Counted from the stretch's first letter, positions 7,408 to 18,365 are shown. The stretch: 64,000 nt of DNA from Novosphingobium sp. (GCF_027489515.1 NZ_JAIXZS010000035.1:21984-85983), one strand, 5' to 3'. Translations and numbers: made by a program. Notes: generated from the letters alone by a model not told the origin.

Positions 7408-7513
7408 GAGCTGTGCGAGTTATGTGCGAGCAACGAACGTCAATTCCCGTTCCGTTCACGGGTTCAAAGCGGGAACGCGCGGCGAAAAACCGTGCAAATT
7501 CAGTCTTGGCAGG

Positions 7514-7560
7514 CCCTCCGAAGGCAGAGGCCACAGGTTCGAATCCTGTCGGGTGCGCCA
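7514..7560 (+). other. attR-type site: 3' fragment of tRNA-Arg(CCG)
   Basis: The sequence from CCCTCCGAAGGCAGAGG through the T arm (ACAGG TTCGAAT CCTGT) to CGGGTGC-G-CCA reads as the 3' half of a tRNA with anticodon CCG at 7518-7520. The 5' half is absent: no GCACCCG acceptor strand or D arm lies upstream, and the expected CTGCC stem strand is replaced. This is the duplicated end left by integration; the intact gene should sit at the element's other end, outside the window. Confidence 0.85.
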
Positions 7561-7615
7561 GTTTCCTCTCATTTGCCGATTTGTGCAGCCTTGCAGGTGG
7601 CGGATGCGGCTGCGT

Positions 7616-9133
7616 TCAGCTTTCAGCGTGGGAGAGACCAAGCGCCGCCTTCACGCTGGTGAGGGCTTCCCGGTTCAGGGTGACTGCACGGGCCTCGCTG
7701 TCCGCCTCCGTATAGCAGCGCAGTTCGGGGGCGTTGCCGGATCGGCGCAAGTGGATGATCTCGCCGCTGGCAAAGGTCGTGCGGATGCCGTCGGTTGCGT
7801 CGATCGTGCTGGCCTCGCCGGCGGAGGCGCCAAACAGGTCGGTCTGCAGCGCCAGCTGCTGCTCGGCCGATCCTGCCTGCAGCATGCCGAACAGCTTCTC
7901 GCCCAGCTCCGGCGCAAACGCCTTGATCCGGTCACTGAAGGTCACCCGCTGCGGCAGGCTGGCGAGCTGCGCCGAAACGCTGCTGCCGGGGACCGTGAGC
8001 ACCAGCAGGATTGGCAGCACCGCATCGCGCGTCGGAAGCGCAGTGGTCGTCGTACCGTCCGCACCGGGAATGTCGGAGCCGAGCAGGAAGCCGCCGTTTG
8101 CCTCGTAACCGCAGACCACCTCGCCCGGCGTGGTGCGCTCCTCGCTCATCGCGGCGATCACGTAAGGCGAACCGATCCGCGTGCGGCGGCAGCGCGGGAA
8201 CAGGCCGGAAAGTTCGAGCGCGGTGTTGCTGCTGACCGGCGTGACGACCGCCGCTGCGCCCACGCGCGCTGCAGAAAGGATGCCGAGCACATCGCCGCGC
8301 ATCCAGATGCCGGTCTCGTCGGCGAGCAGCGGGCGATCCGAATCGCCGTCGGTCGAGATGATGGCATCGAATGCGCCTTGGCTCGCCCAGTCGCGCGCCA
8401 GGATCACGTCCTCGTCGCGGATGGCCTCGGTATCGACGGGTATGAACGTCTCCGAGCGGCCGAGCAGCACGGCCTCGGCGCCAAGCTCGCGGACGATCCG
8501 CGCCAGAATGTCGCGGCCCACCGCGGAATGCTGGTAGATCCCGATGCGCTTGCCGCCGAGCGCGCCCGCACCGAAATGGTCGATGTAGCGCTGGACGTAC
8601 GCGGTCTCGACATCGGTCACCGGCGGCAGCACTTCCGCCTCGGCCAGCATGCCTTCCGCCGTAAAGGTGAAGCTTGGCAGGTCGACCAGCTGGGCCGACA
8701 TGCCCGCCTCGTCTTCCTTGAGCACTTCGCCGTGCGGCCGGTAGAACTTGATGCCGTTGCGGTCTGCCGGAATGTGGCTGCCCGTGACCATCAGACTGGG
8801 GATGCCTTGCGCGAAGCTGTAAAGCGCAAGTGCGGGGGTCGGCACATAGCCGCAGAAAACCGGGACGCCGCCCGAATCGCGCACCGCCCGCGCGCAGGCG
8901 GCGAGGATGCGCGGGGTGCTCGGCCGCAAGTCTCCGGCCAGCGCGATCCGCCCTCCGGCGGGAAACTCGCCGAGCCCGGCAAGGTAGGAGAGGAAGCCGC
9001 GCGTGTAGCCGTAGCAGACCCGGTCGGTCATCGCGATGACCGTGCCTCGCGCGCCGCTGGTGCCGAAGGCAACCCCGCTTTCGGCCATGAGGTCGCGTAC
9101 AGTGATCTGCGCCATGCGGGTGTTCCGATCCAT
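7616..9133 (-). CDS. Phosphohexomutase (phosphomannomutase/phosphoglucomutase family)
   Basis: A 505-residue alpha-D-phosphohexomutase, which interconverts hexose-1- and hexose-6-phosphates for nucleotide-sugar and envelope polysaccharide synthesis. All four domain signatures are present: N-terminal FGTSGARG, the phosphoserine loop VTGSHIPADRNGIKF, the metal-binding DGDSDRPLLAD, a sugar loop GYEANGGFLLG (the usual GEMSGH is changed) and the phosphate-binding RRSGNAPELRCYTEAD. The altered sugar loop leaves the substrate uncertain. A second possible start is ATG 9115. It is the first chromosomal gene after the att site; the gap 7561-7615 holds no feature I can support. Confidence 0.9.
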   Translation of the reverse strand: MDRNTRMAQITVRDLMAESGVAFGTSGARGTVIAMTDRVCYGYTRGFLSYLAGLGEFPAGGRIALAGDLRPSTPRILAACARAVRDSGGVPVFCGYVPTPALALYSFAQGIPSLMVTGSHIPADRNGIKFYRPHGEVLKEDEAGMSAQLVDLPSFTFTAEGMLAEAEVLPPVTDVETAYVQRYIDHFGAGALGGKRIGIYQHSAVGRDILARIVRELGAEAVLLGRSETFIPVDTEAIRDEDVILARDWASQGAFDAIISTDGDSDRPLLADETGIWMRGDVLGILSAARVGAAAVVTPVSSNTALELSGLFPRCRRTRIGSPYVIAAMSEERTTPGEVVCGYEANGGFLLGSDIPGADGTTTTALPTRDAVLPILLVLTVPGSSVSAQLASLPQRVTFSDRIKAFAPELGEKLFGMLQAGSAEQQLALQTDLFGASAGEASTIDATDGIRTTFASGEIIHLRRSGNAPELRCYTEADSEARAVTLNREALTSVKAALGLSHAES

Positions 9134-9259
9134 TCCGTTGCCGCAATCCGGCGCAGGTGCCTGGCAAGGCCTGCCCTGCTCTTCGCCCGAACCGCAACTG
9201 CGTTCAAGACCGAAGTGGACGGTTCACCGCAGCACCGGCGCAGCCCGCCCCCCGCGTCC

Positions 9260-9805
9260 CTAAAGCGGCTTGCCCATCCGGATGATCGGCACTTTCACGC
9301 CCTCGCGCGAGGTGGCCTCGATGGCCTCGATCTCCTGATAGCCGCAGGCCATATAGAGCGGCAGCCCGGCCAGCGTCGCCATCAGTTCCACGCGGCGGAA
9401 GCCCGCCGCGCGCGCTGCGTCTTCGCACAGCGCCATGATCCGCTTGCCGATGCCGCGACGGGCATGGGCCGGGTCGACATACATCGCGCGGATCTTGGCG
9501 GCATCCTTCGCAGGATCGAGCGGCAGCGGTTCGCGCGCGACGATGCTGTCGTCCCCGCCGAACAGCGTCGCCCGCCAGCTCCACCCGCCGCAGCCGACGA
9601 GCGTGCCCCCACCTTGGTCGGGCTCCAGGATCATGAAGTAGGTGCGGTCTTTCACCAGCTGGGTATCAAGCCCCATGATCTGGTGGCTGGCGGTCACCTG
9701 TTCCGGCGTCAGGAAGCCGCGCTGCAGCTCCTCGATCGCGCGCGTCATCAGCGCGCGCAGGGCGGGGAGGTCCTCCTCGGTCGCGAGCGCGTGGGTAAAC
9801 GTCAC
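9260..9805 (-). CDS. GNAT-family N-acetyltransferase
   Basis: A 181-residue acetyltransferase of the GNAT fold, using acetyl-CoA to modify an unknown amine. The acetyl-CoA-binding motif A is clear in IRAMYVDPAHARRGIGKRIM, followed by motif B (LCEDAARAAGFRRVELMATL) and the terminal GLPLYMACGYQEIE. GTG 9805 is preferred as start; it lies 4 nt after the stop of the gamma-glutamyltransferase gene, so the pair is probably co-translated. An earlier TTG at 9823 would overlap that gene. A short GNAT beside a peptide-processing enzyme could detoxify amines, but no substrate evidence exists. Confidence 0.85.
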   Translation of the reverse strand: MTFTHALATEEDLPALRALMTRAIEELQRGFLTPEQVTASHQIMGLDTQLVKDRTYFMILEPDQGGGTLVGCGGWSWRATLFGGDDSIVAREPLPLDPAKDAAKIRAMYVDPAHARRGIGKRIMALCEDAARAAGFRRVELMATLAGLPLYMACGYQEIEAIEATSREGVKVPIIRMGKPL

Positions 9806-9809
9806 CCGA

Positions 9810-11534
<1,725 letters not shown>

Positions 11535-11571
11535 GGTTGTCATCCTCTCAGGCGCACCTCTGCCCCTGCCG

Positions 11572-11615
11572 CGCCCAAAAGAAAAGGGGCGGGGAAGCCG
11601 AAACTTCCCCGCCCC
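11572..11615 (-). terminator. Rho-independent terminator between receptor and ggt genes
   Basis: On the minus strand a 12-bp GC stem (arms 11586-11597 and 11604-11615) with a 6-nt loop is followed by a T-rich run, TTTTCTTTT. It lies 27 nt beyond the TonB receptor stop and should end that transcript, leaving ggt to its own promoter or to read-through. Confidence 0.85.
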
Positions 11616-11641
11616 CTTGCGGTTGGCTATTGCGCCGACCC

Positions 11642-14296
11642 TTAGTACTTCACGCTCGCACGCACGTACCAGAAGCCGCCGTTGAAGCCGAACGGACCGC
11701 CGTTACGCGGATAGATCTGGCCGTCGCCGGTGCTGTTGGTCAGCGTGTAGATCGGGTTCGAGGTCGAAGCCTTGATCCGGTCGGGCTTGGTGTTGAAGAT
11801 GTTGTTGCCACCCACGGTCAGCTTGAAGTTTTCCATGAAGGTGTAGCTCACGTCGAGGTCAGCCGTGACCTTGGCACCGAACTCCTGACCGGGGTAGTCG
11901 CTCTCCACCCGCCACTTGCCGAAGTAGCGACCGGCGGCGCCGATCGAGAAGTCGCCCAGCGACCAGTTGGCCTGGAGGTTGAGGCGGTGCTTCGGAGCAA
12001 GGTTCTCCGCGTCGCTCTTCTGAGCAGCGCCGAGGGTGTTCGCGTCGAACTTGGTCACCTTGTTGCGGTTGTAGTTGTAGGCCAGCGTCATGTTCAGCTT
12101 GCCGCCGCCCAGATCGGTCCGGTAGCTGCCCACCACGTCGACGCCGCGGGTGCGGATGTCGAGCGAGTTGGTGAAGAACTGGACGTTGCCGCCCACGCCA
12201 ACCGAAGCGAGCTCAGGCAGTGCAGCGATGTCGCTTGCGCCGACCACGAACGCCTTCGAGATGAAGATACGGTCGGTCACCTTGATCTGGTAGGCGTCAA
12301 CCGTCAGCGTCAGCGCGCTCGAGGGCTGGAACACGAAACCGAAGCCGAAGTTGGTCGACTTCTCGGGCTTGAGCGCCTTCGAGCCGAAGTACTTCGCCAC
12401 GTCGCTCGTCACCGGGAAGGTGCCGACCTGCACCGAGTTGCCCTGGAGGAAGTTGGTGGTCAGCACCGCGGTGTTGTTCTGGCCCGGGGTCGGGGCGTGG
12501 AAGCCCGAACCGGCGGTGCCACGCAGCGCGAACGTGTCGGTCACGTGGTAGATGCCGTTGAACTTGTAGACGAAGCGGCCACCGAACGAATCGTAGTGCT
12601 CGTAACGGCCCGCGGCACCCAGCGTGAGCTCCTTGGTCACGTCGGCTTCGGCGCCGACGTAGAAGCCGTAGCTGTTCTGGTGAGCAGTGCCGGCATACTT
12701 GGGCGACGTACCGCCGTAGCCGCTCGCTGCCGGATCGTAGACAGCGGTCTTCTCACCCGTCGGAGCATAGACGCCCGGCGCAGTCTGGACATAGAGATCA
12801 TGCGCAACCGCGTAGGGGCCCGCGCCGTAGGACTGGAAGTCGCCTTCGGTCGAGGTGTAGGTCTCGCGGCGGAACTCCGCGCCGCCCGAGAACGTGATCG
12901 GGCTGGCGAGGCCGGCGTCGACCGCATAGGTCAGGTCGAGGTTGGCGTCGAATTCCTTCTGGATCAGCTTGCCGAACTCGAAGCTGGTCTGCGAGTCAGC
13001 GCCGAACGAGGGGCTGATCGAGTTGTACATCGACAGATCAAGCGAGTTGCGGCTCAGCGAGGCCGAGAGGTCCCAGGTGAACGCGCTGTCGGTCTTGCCC
13101 TTCCAGCCCACGGTACCATAGGCCTGATCGGTCCGCCCGACGAAGATCGGCGTGAAGCCGGCCGGGTAGATCGAGGTCAGGTTGAAGACGTTGCCGTCCT
13201 TGACATAGGCGCCAGCGGGGCAGGTCGGGTTACCGGCCGGGCACTGCGTCTTGTAGTAGGGCGCCTGGAAGAAGTTGCGGCCGCCGATCGTGCCGGTCTT
13301 GAGCGTGCCCGAGCCATCGTCGAACTCGAACGTGCTCGAACCCTGGTACGAGGAGCGGAAGTTGAAGCTCTGCTCGGCCTTGGCGTGCGCGAAGTTGCCG
13401 AAGGCATAGACCTTGCTGTTGTCGGTCACGTCGTAGGCGGCGTTGACAACGGCCTTCCAGCCTTCGCTTGGCGAGTTGCCCCAGATCTGGGCGGGCAGCG
13501 GCGCGAACGGCAGCTTGTCGGCAAGGTTCGGGTTTTCTGCAGCGAAGCGCGCGGCGATCGGGCGGGTCACGCCGCGGCTCGTGCGGCCGTCGTTGTTGTA
13601 CTCGCCCGAAACGTTGATGAAGCCGCGGTCCGACTTGAGGCCGGCGTTGGCAGCAACCTGATAGCTCTTGCCGTCGCCGGCATAGAACTGGCCGTAGCGA
13701 CCGACGAGCTCGAAGCCGCCGTTGTCGCGCAGGCCGTAGTTCAGCACGCCCGCGATGGCGTCCGAACCGTACTGGGCGGTCGCGCCGTCGCGCAGCACTT
13801 CGAGGCCCTTGATTGCAATCGCCGGGATCGCCGAAATGTCAGGACCCTGCGAGCCGAACGACAGGCCGGTGTCACCACCGTTGTAGACCTGCACCAGCGC
13901 CGAGCGGTTGTAGCGCTTGCCATTGAGCATGACGAGCAGCTGGTCGCCCGGAAGGCCGCGCAGCGAGGGCGCGCGCACGAAGGTCGAGGCGTCCGAGATC
14001 GAGTTCTGGCCGACGAAGAACGACGGCACGAGGTTGCGGACCGAGTCCAGCAGGTTCGCGGTCGGCTGCGAGCTGAGATCAGCCGCGCTGATCACGTCGA
14101 TCGGCGAGGCCGAGTCAGCGACGGTGCGGTCGGTACGGCGGGTACCGATGACGACGATGCTCTGCGCGGCGGCGGCATCATCAGCAGGCGCAGCAGTGGC
14201 CTGCGCAAAGGCGGCCTGAGGAGCCGCAACGCCGCCGAAGGCAGCGGCGGACGCGAGCAGTGCGCCGCGCAGCGCGAGGTTAGAAAGATTTCGCAC
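11642..14296 (-). CDS. TonB-dependent outer-membrane receptor
   Basis: An 884-residue receptor importing a substrate across the outer membrane with energy from TonB-ExbB-ExbD. A signal peptide (NLALRGALLASAAAFGGVAA, cleavage near AFA) is followed by a TonB-box-like SIVVIGTRR, a plug domain (PIDVISAADLSSQPTANLLD, VEVLRDGATAQYGSDAIAGV-type motif seen as LEVLRDGATAQYGSDAIAGV) and a 22-strand barrel ending in an aromatic residue (YVRASVKY). The GTG at 14296 is chosen because AGGGGG lies about 10 nt upstream; the open frame reaches back to 14452 but that part has no signal peptide. The substrate is unknown; linkage to ggt hints at peptides. Confidence 0.93.
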   Translation of the reverse strand: MRNLSNLALRGALLASAAAFGGVAAPQAAFAQATAAPADDAAAAQSIVVIGTRRTDRTVADSASPIDVISAADLSSQPTANLLDSVRNLVPSFFVGQNSISDASTFVRAPSLRGLPGDQLLVMLNGKRYNRSALVQVYNGGDTGLSFGSQGPDISAIPAIAIKGLEVLRDGATAQYGSDAIAGVLNYGLRDNGGFELVGRYGQFYAGDGKSYQVAANAGLKSDRGFINVSGEYNNDGRTSRGVTRPIAARFAAENPNLADKLPFAPLPAQIWGNSPSEGWKAVVNAAYDVTDNSKVYAFGNFAHAKAEQSFNFRSSYQGSSTFEFDDGSGTLKTGTIGGRNFFQAPYYKTQCPAGNPTCPAGAYVKDGNVFNLTSIYPAGFTPIFVGRTDQAYGTVGWKGKTDSAFTWDLSASLSRNSLDLSMYNSISPSFGADSQTSFEFGKLIQKEFDANLDLTYAVDAGLASPITFSGGAEFRRETYTSTEGDFQSYGAGPYAVAHDLYVQTAPGVYAPTGEKTAVYDPAASGYGGTSPKYAGTAHQNSYGFYVGAEADVTKELTLGAAGRYEHYDSFGGRFVYKFNGIYHVTDTFALRGTAGSGFHAPTPGQNNTAVLTTNFLQGNSVQVGTFPVTSDVAKYFGSKALKPEKSTNFGFGFVFQPSSALTLTVDAYQIKVTDRIFISKAFVVGASDIAALPELASVGVGGNVQFFTNSLDIRTRGVDVVGSYRTDLGGGKLNMTLAYNYNRNKVTKFDANTLGAAQKSDAENLAPKHRLNLQANWSLGDFSIGAAGRYFGKWRVESDYPGQEFGAKVTADLDVSYTFMENFKLTVGGNNIFNTKPDRIKASTSNPIYTLTNSTGDGQIYPRNGGPFGFNGGFWYVRASVKY

Positions 14297-14536
14297 GGAT
14301 TGAATACCCCCTGATATGAGCAGCCGAGCATGAAGAGCCCCCCGGTCTGCCTCCGGTTGATGGGGCCGTGGATATTCCTTCGATTGAAAGTGTAAACAGC
14401 TTTGGGGTGCAATCCCGATGCCGCAAATGCGAAATCGGACATTGTGTGACATTTTTGCTATTGTCAGTGCGGCGCTGCCACAGGCGTTTTTGCTAGGGAT
14501 TGAATGCCTTAGCCGCTGCCGGGGAGAAAGGCCCGC

Positions 14537-15943
14537 CTACTCGCGCAGGGCCTCCTGCGAGATGCGGATCAGCGGCCCCAGCACATAGTTGAGGATCGTC
14601 TGGCGGCCCGAACGGATCGCCACTTCGCCCGTCATGCCCGGGATTACCGGCATTCCCGCCCCGAAACTCGCCCGCCCCGCATCAAGCCGCACGCGGTAAT
14701 AGAGCCCGCCGCGCGGGTCCTGGATCGCATCGGGCGAAACATCGACCACCTTGGCCTCCAGCGAGCCGTAGACGGTGGAATCATAGGCCGAGATCTTGAT
14801 CCGCGCGGGCAGGCCCGGCCAAATATTGCTGCGGTCCTTGGGCGCAATGCGCGCCTCGATGATGACCTGGCTGTCTGCCGGCACGATCTCGGCCACAGGC
14901 TCGCCGCCGCGGATCACCCCGCCGGCGCTGCGCACGTTGAGCCGGTTGATCACGCCATCGACCGGCGCACGGATTTCCTCACGCGCCACGCGGTCCTGCA
15001 CCGCGCCGAACTGCTCGTCAGCCTTGGCGAGTTCGAGCCTGAGTTGCGCGGCTTGCGCGCGTACCTGTTCCATGTCGCTTGCCCAGATCTCGCCGCGCCG
15101 CGCCGCGGATTCGCCAAGGCCTGCGGAGGATTGCGGGATCTGGTTCGCCACATCGGCAATCCGCGTGCGCAGCGAAAGCAGCGCCGCGCGCTTGTCGAGC
15201 ACGTCGCGCTCCGAAACGGCATCTTCGGCATAGGCGCGCTCCAGTTTGGAGAGCTGCTCCATCGCCAGCCGCTCCTCGCTGCGCAGATTGGAGAGCCGCG
15301 CCTGGAGCGAGCCGACTTCGGCCGATTTCGCGCGCGCCTGCTGGTTGATCACGCCCACCTGGCTCATCCGCTGCGCCCGCCGCGAGGCGAACAGTCCGGT
15401 CTCGCTCGCTGCGATCTCGGGCGCCTGCGCGGCAAGCTCGACCGGCGGCACGAAGCTCCCGGCGCCGGCAATCTCTGCATCGAGCCGGGCGAGGATGATG
15501 CGCTTCGCGACAAGATCGGTCCGCGCGCTTTCGATGGCTGCGCCGGTCGAGGCATTGCTGATGCGCATCAGCACCTGCCCCTTGCGTACCCGCTGGCCTT
15601 CCTGGACGAGGATCTCCTTCACGATCCCGCCTTCGAGGTGCTGCACCAGCTGGTTCTGCGCCTGCGGCAGCACGCGACCCGCACCGCGCGTCACCTTGTC
15701 CACGGTGAACAGCGCCATCCACAGCAGCACGAGCGCGAAGGTGATCGCCAGCGCCTTCAGCAGGCGCGAGGGCGCACCAATCCCGATCCGCGCGCTCCAT
15801 GGCATCGCGGTGCCGATCGGCTGGCTGGCAAGCACCAGCTTGCCGCCCAGCATGGCCTCGGCCTCGCCGGGGCGCAGTTCGTCGAACAGGCTGGCCCCGC
15901 CGAGCGAGACGATGAGCGATTGGCGAAGGCGCGCAAGGCGCAT
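14537..15943 (-). CDS. HlyD-type membrane fusion protein of a type I secretion system
   Basis: A 468-residue T1SS periplasmic adaptor. A cytoplasmic N-terminus (about 60 residues) precedes one membrane helix (ALAITFALVLLWMALFTVDK). A lipoyl/barrel-sandwich half follows (QNQLVQHLEGGIVKEILVQE, GQRVRKGQVLMRI), then a long coiled-coil hairpin (residues 135-310) and a second lipoyl half with beta-barrel (DGVINRLNVRSAGGVIRGGE), ending in the HlyD signature region (GMPVIPGMTGEVAIRSGRQT). It bridges the ABC transporter at 16101 and the TolC-like protein at 21317 so that RTX proteins leave in one step. It diverges from them instead of lying between them, which is less common. Confidence 0.93.
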   Translation of the reverse strand: MRLARLRQSLIVSLGGASLFDELRPGEAEAMLGGKLVLASQPIGTAMPWSARIGIGAPSRLLKALAITFALVLLWMALFTVDKVTRGAGRVLPQAQNQLVQHLEGGIVKEILVQEGQRVRKGQVLMRISNASTGAAIESARTDLVAKRIILARLDAEIAGAGSFVPPVELAAQAPEIAASETGLFASRRAQRMSQVGVINQQARAKSAEVGSLQARLSNLRSEERLAMEQLSKLERAYAEDAVSERDVLDKRAALLSLRTRIADVANQIPQSSAGLGESAARRGEIWASDMEQVRAQAAQLRLELAKADEQFGAVQDRVAREEIRAPVDGVINRLNVRSAGGVIRGGEPVAEIVPADSQVIIEARIAPKDRSNIWPGLPARIKISAYDSTVYGSLEAKVVDVSPDAIQDPRGGLYYRVRLDAGRASFGAGMPVIPGMTGEVAIRSGRQTILNYVLGPLIRISQEALRE

Positions 15944-16100
15944 GGCAAGACCCCTGGTAGGATTGGCGTGTTACCAACGCATTTACCGTTCATTATCCTT
16001 GTTTCGCCTTGAGCCCCCCTTACGCGCATTCCCGTAAGGCCCGCTTTACCCCGCATTTTCCATAAACTGGCACTCCCGGCTCGAAAGCAGGGTACTTGCC
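15944..16100. promoter_or_regulatory. Divergent promoter region of the secretion locus
   Basis: The 157-bp gap separates the divergent HlyD and ABC-transporter genes and must hold both promoters unless transcription enters from outside. I see no clear -35/-10 pair, but it contains AT-rich patches (around 15980-16005 and 16065-16075) and a short inverted element, TTACG...CGTAA, near 16019-16037. Regulation of both T1SS halves presumably converges here. Confidence 0.4.
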
Positions 16101-18365
16101 ATGACCAGTTCGCCTTCCGCCCAGCCCGATGCCAGCCCCGCCGGCATGCTCGGCCGGATCTTCCGACGCCCTGCGCCGGCCCCGCGGCCCGGCGCCGAGG
16201 GCCTTGCCGCCATCAGCCCCCTGCCGATGCTTGCCGCGCTCGAGGCGCTCGCGACCGCGCGGGGGATTGCGGCCGGCTCCGCCACGCTCGGCGCGGCGCT
16301 GCCGATGGCGCAGGAAGGCATCGCAATAAAGCTCGCCCCGCTGGCGCTCGCGCGTGTCGGGCTGGAAGCGTACTGGCGCCCGCTCGGCCGTCATGCCCCG
16401 GAAGCGGCGGATCTGCCGCTGCTCCTGCCTCTTGCCAGCGGCGGCGCGGTGCTCCTCATCGCACTGTGCGGCGAAGGCCAGGTTTCGGTGCGCGATGCTG
16501 CGGGTGATCAGGTGGTGCCATATGCCGGGTTGCGCCCGCTGCTGGCGGGCGATGCACTGCACAGCGGCCCGGTCGATCCGGTCAGCGGCGCCAGCGAAGC
16601 GCACGAACGCGACCTCATCCGCCGCAATCCCCGCGCGTGGCTGCTCGGCGCCTATCTCGCCGAGCGCCGCCAGCTTGGGCAGATGCTGGTGGCAAGCGCG
16701 CTGCTCAATCTCTGCGCGCTCGCGATCCCGCTCTACATGCGCGCGATCTACGACCGGGTGGTGCCCAATCTCGCGATCGAGAGCCTCTGGGCCCTGTCCA
16801 TCGGTGTCGTGCTGGTGCTGGTGTTCGAACTGCTGCTCAAGAAGATCAAGGCGCGCTTTGTCGATGCGGTGGCAACCCGCGTCGGGCAGGCCGTGCAGCA
16901 CCGCGCGGTCATCACCGTTCTGCGCGCCCGCAAGCCGACGCCGGGCATGGGCTTCGGCGCGATGCTGACGGCCCTGCGCGATCTTGAACAGCTCTCGCTG
17001 CTCGTGCCGAGTGCCATCGCCACGTTCTGTGTCGACCTGCCTTTCGTCGTCCTGCTCTTTGCGCTGATTGCGGCGATCGGCGGGTTTTCCGTGCTCGGCC
17101 CCATTCTCGGCGCGCTCGGGCTGATCCTCGTCGGCACGGTCTGCAACTATGCGCTCAAGCTCGCCAGTCGCCGCACCTCGAAGCTCGTCCAGGCGCGCAG
17201 CGACATTACCGCCGAACTCACCACCGGCTGGACCACGATCAAGGCGAACCATGCCGAGGGTCTGTTCGAAGGGCGATGGGATCTCATCTCGGACCATCTC
17301 GCGATGGCGGGCAAGCACGTGCGGCACTGGACCGAACTCCCCGCATCCGCCTCGGGCCTGCTCGTGCAATTCGTCACCGTTATGGTCGTCGTGATCGGCG
17401 TGCTGCAGATCAAGGCCGGGCTGATGACGACCGGCGCGCTGATCGCGGTCGTGCTGCTCACCGGCCGTGCGATGGTGCCGGTTGCCGCCACTGTCAGCAT
17501 GTTTGCGCGTGCCTACCAGAGCCTCGCGCAGTTTCAGGCGCTCGCAGGACTGCTCCAGACCGAGCCAGAGCGGGACGTTTCCGATCCAGCCGTCAGCCTT
17601 GCCCCGGTGCGCGGCGCGCTCGCGGTCGCGGGTCTTTCGCACACCTTCGCGGGCAGTGGCGCGCCGAGCCTTGCCGGCCTCACCTTCAGCCTGCGCGCGG
17701 GCGAACGCGTCGCGCTGATCGGCAAGTCGGGCTCGGGCAAGTCGACACTGCTCCAGCTGCTTGCCGGTCTCGTGCCCGCCGAAGTGGGGCTGGTCACGCT
17801 CGATGGCCATGCGCTCGACCGGTTCGCCATCCCCCACCTCAGGCAGAACGTGATCTACAGCGCGCAGGATGCGATGATCTTCGAAGGCACCGTCTGGCAC
17901 AACATCCTGCTTGGCATGCCCGAGCCCGAGGCCGAGGTGGTCGAGCGTGCGATACGCTGCTCGGGGCTCGACAGTTTCGTCGCGCGCACGGCCGAGGGCT
18001 ACATGCGCCAGGTCGGCGCGCGCGGCGCGGCGCTTTCGGGCGGCCAGCGCCAGTCGCTCCTCCTCGCCCGCGCGCTGGTGCGCGATCCCAAGGTGCTGCT
18101 GCTCGACGAGCCCACCGCCTCGCTTGATATCGCCAGCGAACAGGCGGTCATTGCCGGGCTGGCAGAGGCGACGCGGGGACGCACGCTGGTTGTCGCAACG
18201 CACCGGCTTGCCCTGCTTGAGATCGTCGATCGGGTGATCTGGCTCGAGGAAGGCCGCATCGTGGCGGACCGGCCAAAAGCCGAAGTCCTGGCCCAGCTCG
18301 CGAGCCAGCAGGCGGGCCGCAACGGGGAAGCGAATGGTAAACAGCCCCCTAGGGAAGCGGCCTGA
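16101..18365 (+). CDS. Type I secretion ABC transporter (permease-ATPase fusion)
   Basis: A 754-residue transporter of the HlyB/LapB class that recognises C-terminal signals of RTX proteins and drives export with ATP. Residues 30-180 look like a degenerate C39 peptidase-like domain without the catalytic Cys. The membrane domain (about 210-460) includes SALLNLCALAIPLYMRAIYD and PFVVLLFALIAAIGGFSVLG. The ATPase has Walker A GKSGSGKST (541-549), signature LSGGQRQS (about 645-652) and Walker B VLLLDEPT, with the family Q-loop YSAQDAMIFEGT. It begins a co-directional run of six genes ending in the giant RTX gene, its presumed cargo. Confidence 0.95.
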   Translation: MTSSPSAQPDASPAGMLGRIFRRPAPAPRPGAEGLAAISPLPMLAALEALATARGIAAGSATLGAALPMAQEGIAIKLAPLALARVGLEAYWRPLGRHAPEAADLPLLLPLASGGAVLLIALCGEGQVSVRDAAGDQVVPYAGLRPLLAGDALHSGPVDPVSGASEAHERDLIRRNPRAWLLGAYLAERRQLGQMLVASALLNLCALAIPLYMRAIYDRVVPNLAIESLWALSIGVVLVLVFELLLKKIKARFVDAVATRVGQAVQHRAVITVLRARKPTPGMGFGAMLTALRDLEQLSLLVPSAIATFCVDLPFVVLLFALIAAIGGFSVLGPILGALGLILVGTVCNYALKLASRRTSKLVQARSDITAELTTGWTTIKANHAEGLFEGRWDLISDHLAMAGKHVRHWTELPASASGLLVQFVTVMVVVIGVLQIKAGLMTTGALIAVVLLTGRAMVPVAATVSMFARAYQSLAQFQALAGLLQTEPERDVSDPAVSLAPVRGALAVAGLSHTFAGSGAPSLAGLTFSLRAGERVALIGKSGSGKSTLLQLLAGLVPAEVGLVTLDGHALDRFAIPHLRQNVIYSAQDAMIFEGTVWHNILLGMPEPEAEVVERAIRCSGLDSFVARTAEGYMRQVGARGAALSGGQRQSLLLARALVRDPKVLLLDEPTASLDIASEQAVIAGLAEATRGRTLVVATHRLALLEIVDRVIWLEEGRIVADRPKAEVLAQLASQQAGRNGEANGKQPPREAA

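Larger units (their letters stand above)
1..7560. mobile_element. Integrative phage-satellite-like element (left end outside window)
   Basis: The block runs from a P4/D5-type primase through an HNH nuclease, an HK97-type capsid protein, small hypothetical genes, an RHH repressor and an AlpA-like protein to a tyrosine integrase, and ends in a 3' fragment of tRNA-Arg(CCG). Integrase beside a tRNA 3'-end repeat is the classical arrangement of tRNA-integrating elements. No terminase, portal, prohead protease or lysis gene is visible in the window, which suggests a satellite or a decayed prophage rather than a complete phage. The left boundary, expected to hold the intact tRNA-Arg gene, lies before position 1, so size and full gene content are unknown. 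Confidence 0.85.

Noticed and set aside
7475..7560. A complete tRNA-Arg gene
   Set aside because: No matching 5' acceptor strand, D arm or 5' anticodon strand lies upstream; only the 3' half is present.
7456..7641. Minus-strand ORF of 61 codons containing QDSNLWPLPSE
   Set aside because: It is the antisense reading of the tRNA-Arg 3' fragment; this peptide pattern is a well-known false annotation opposite tRNA genes.
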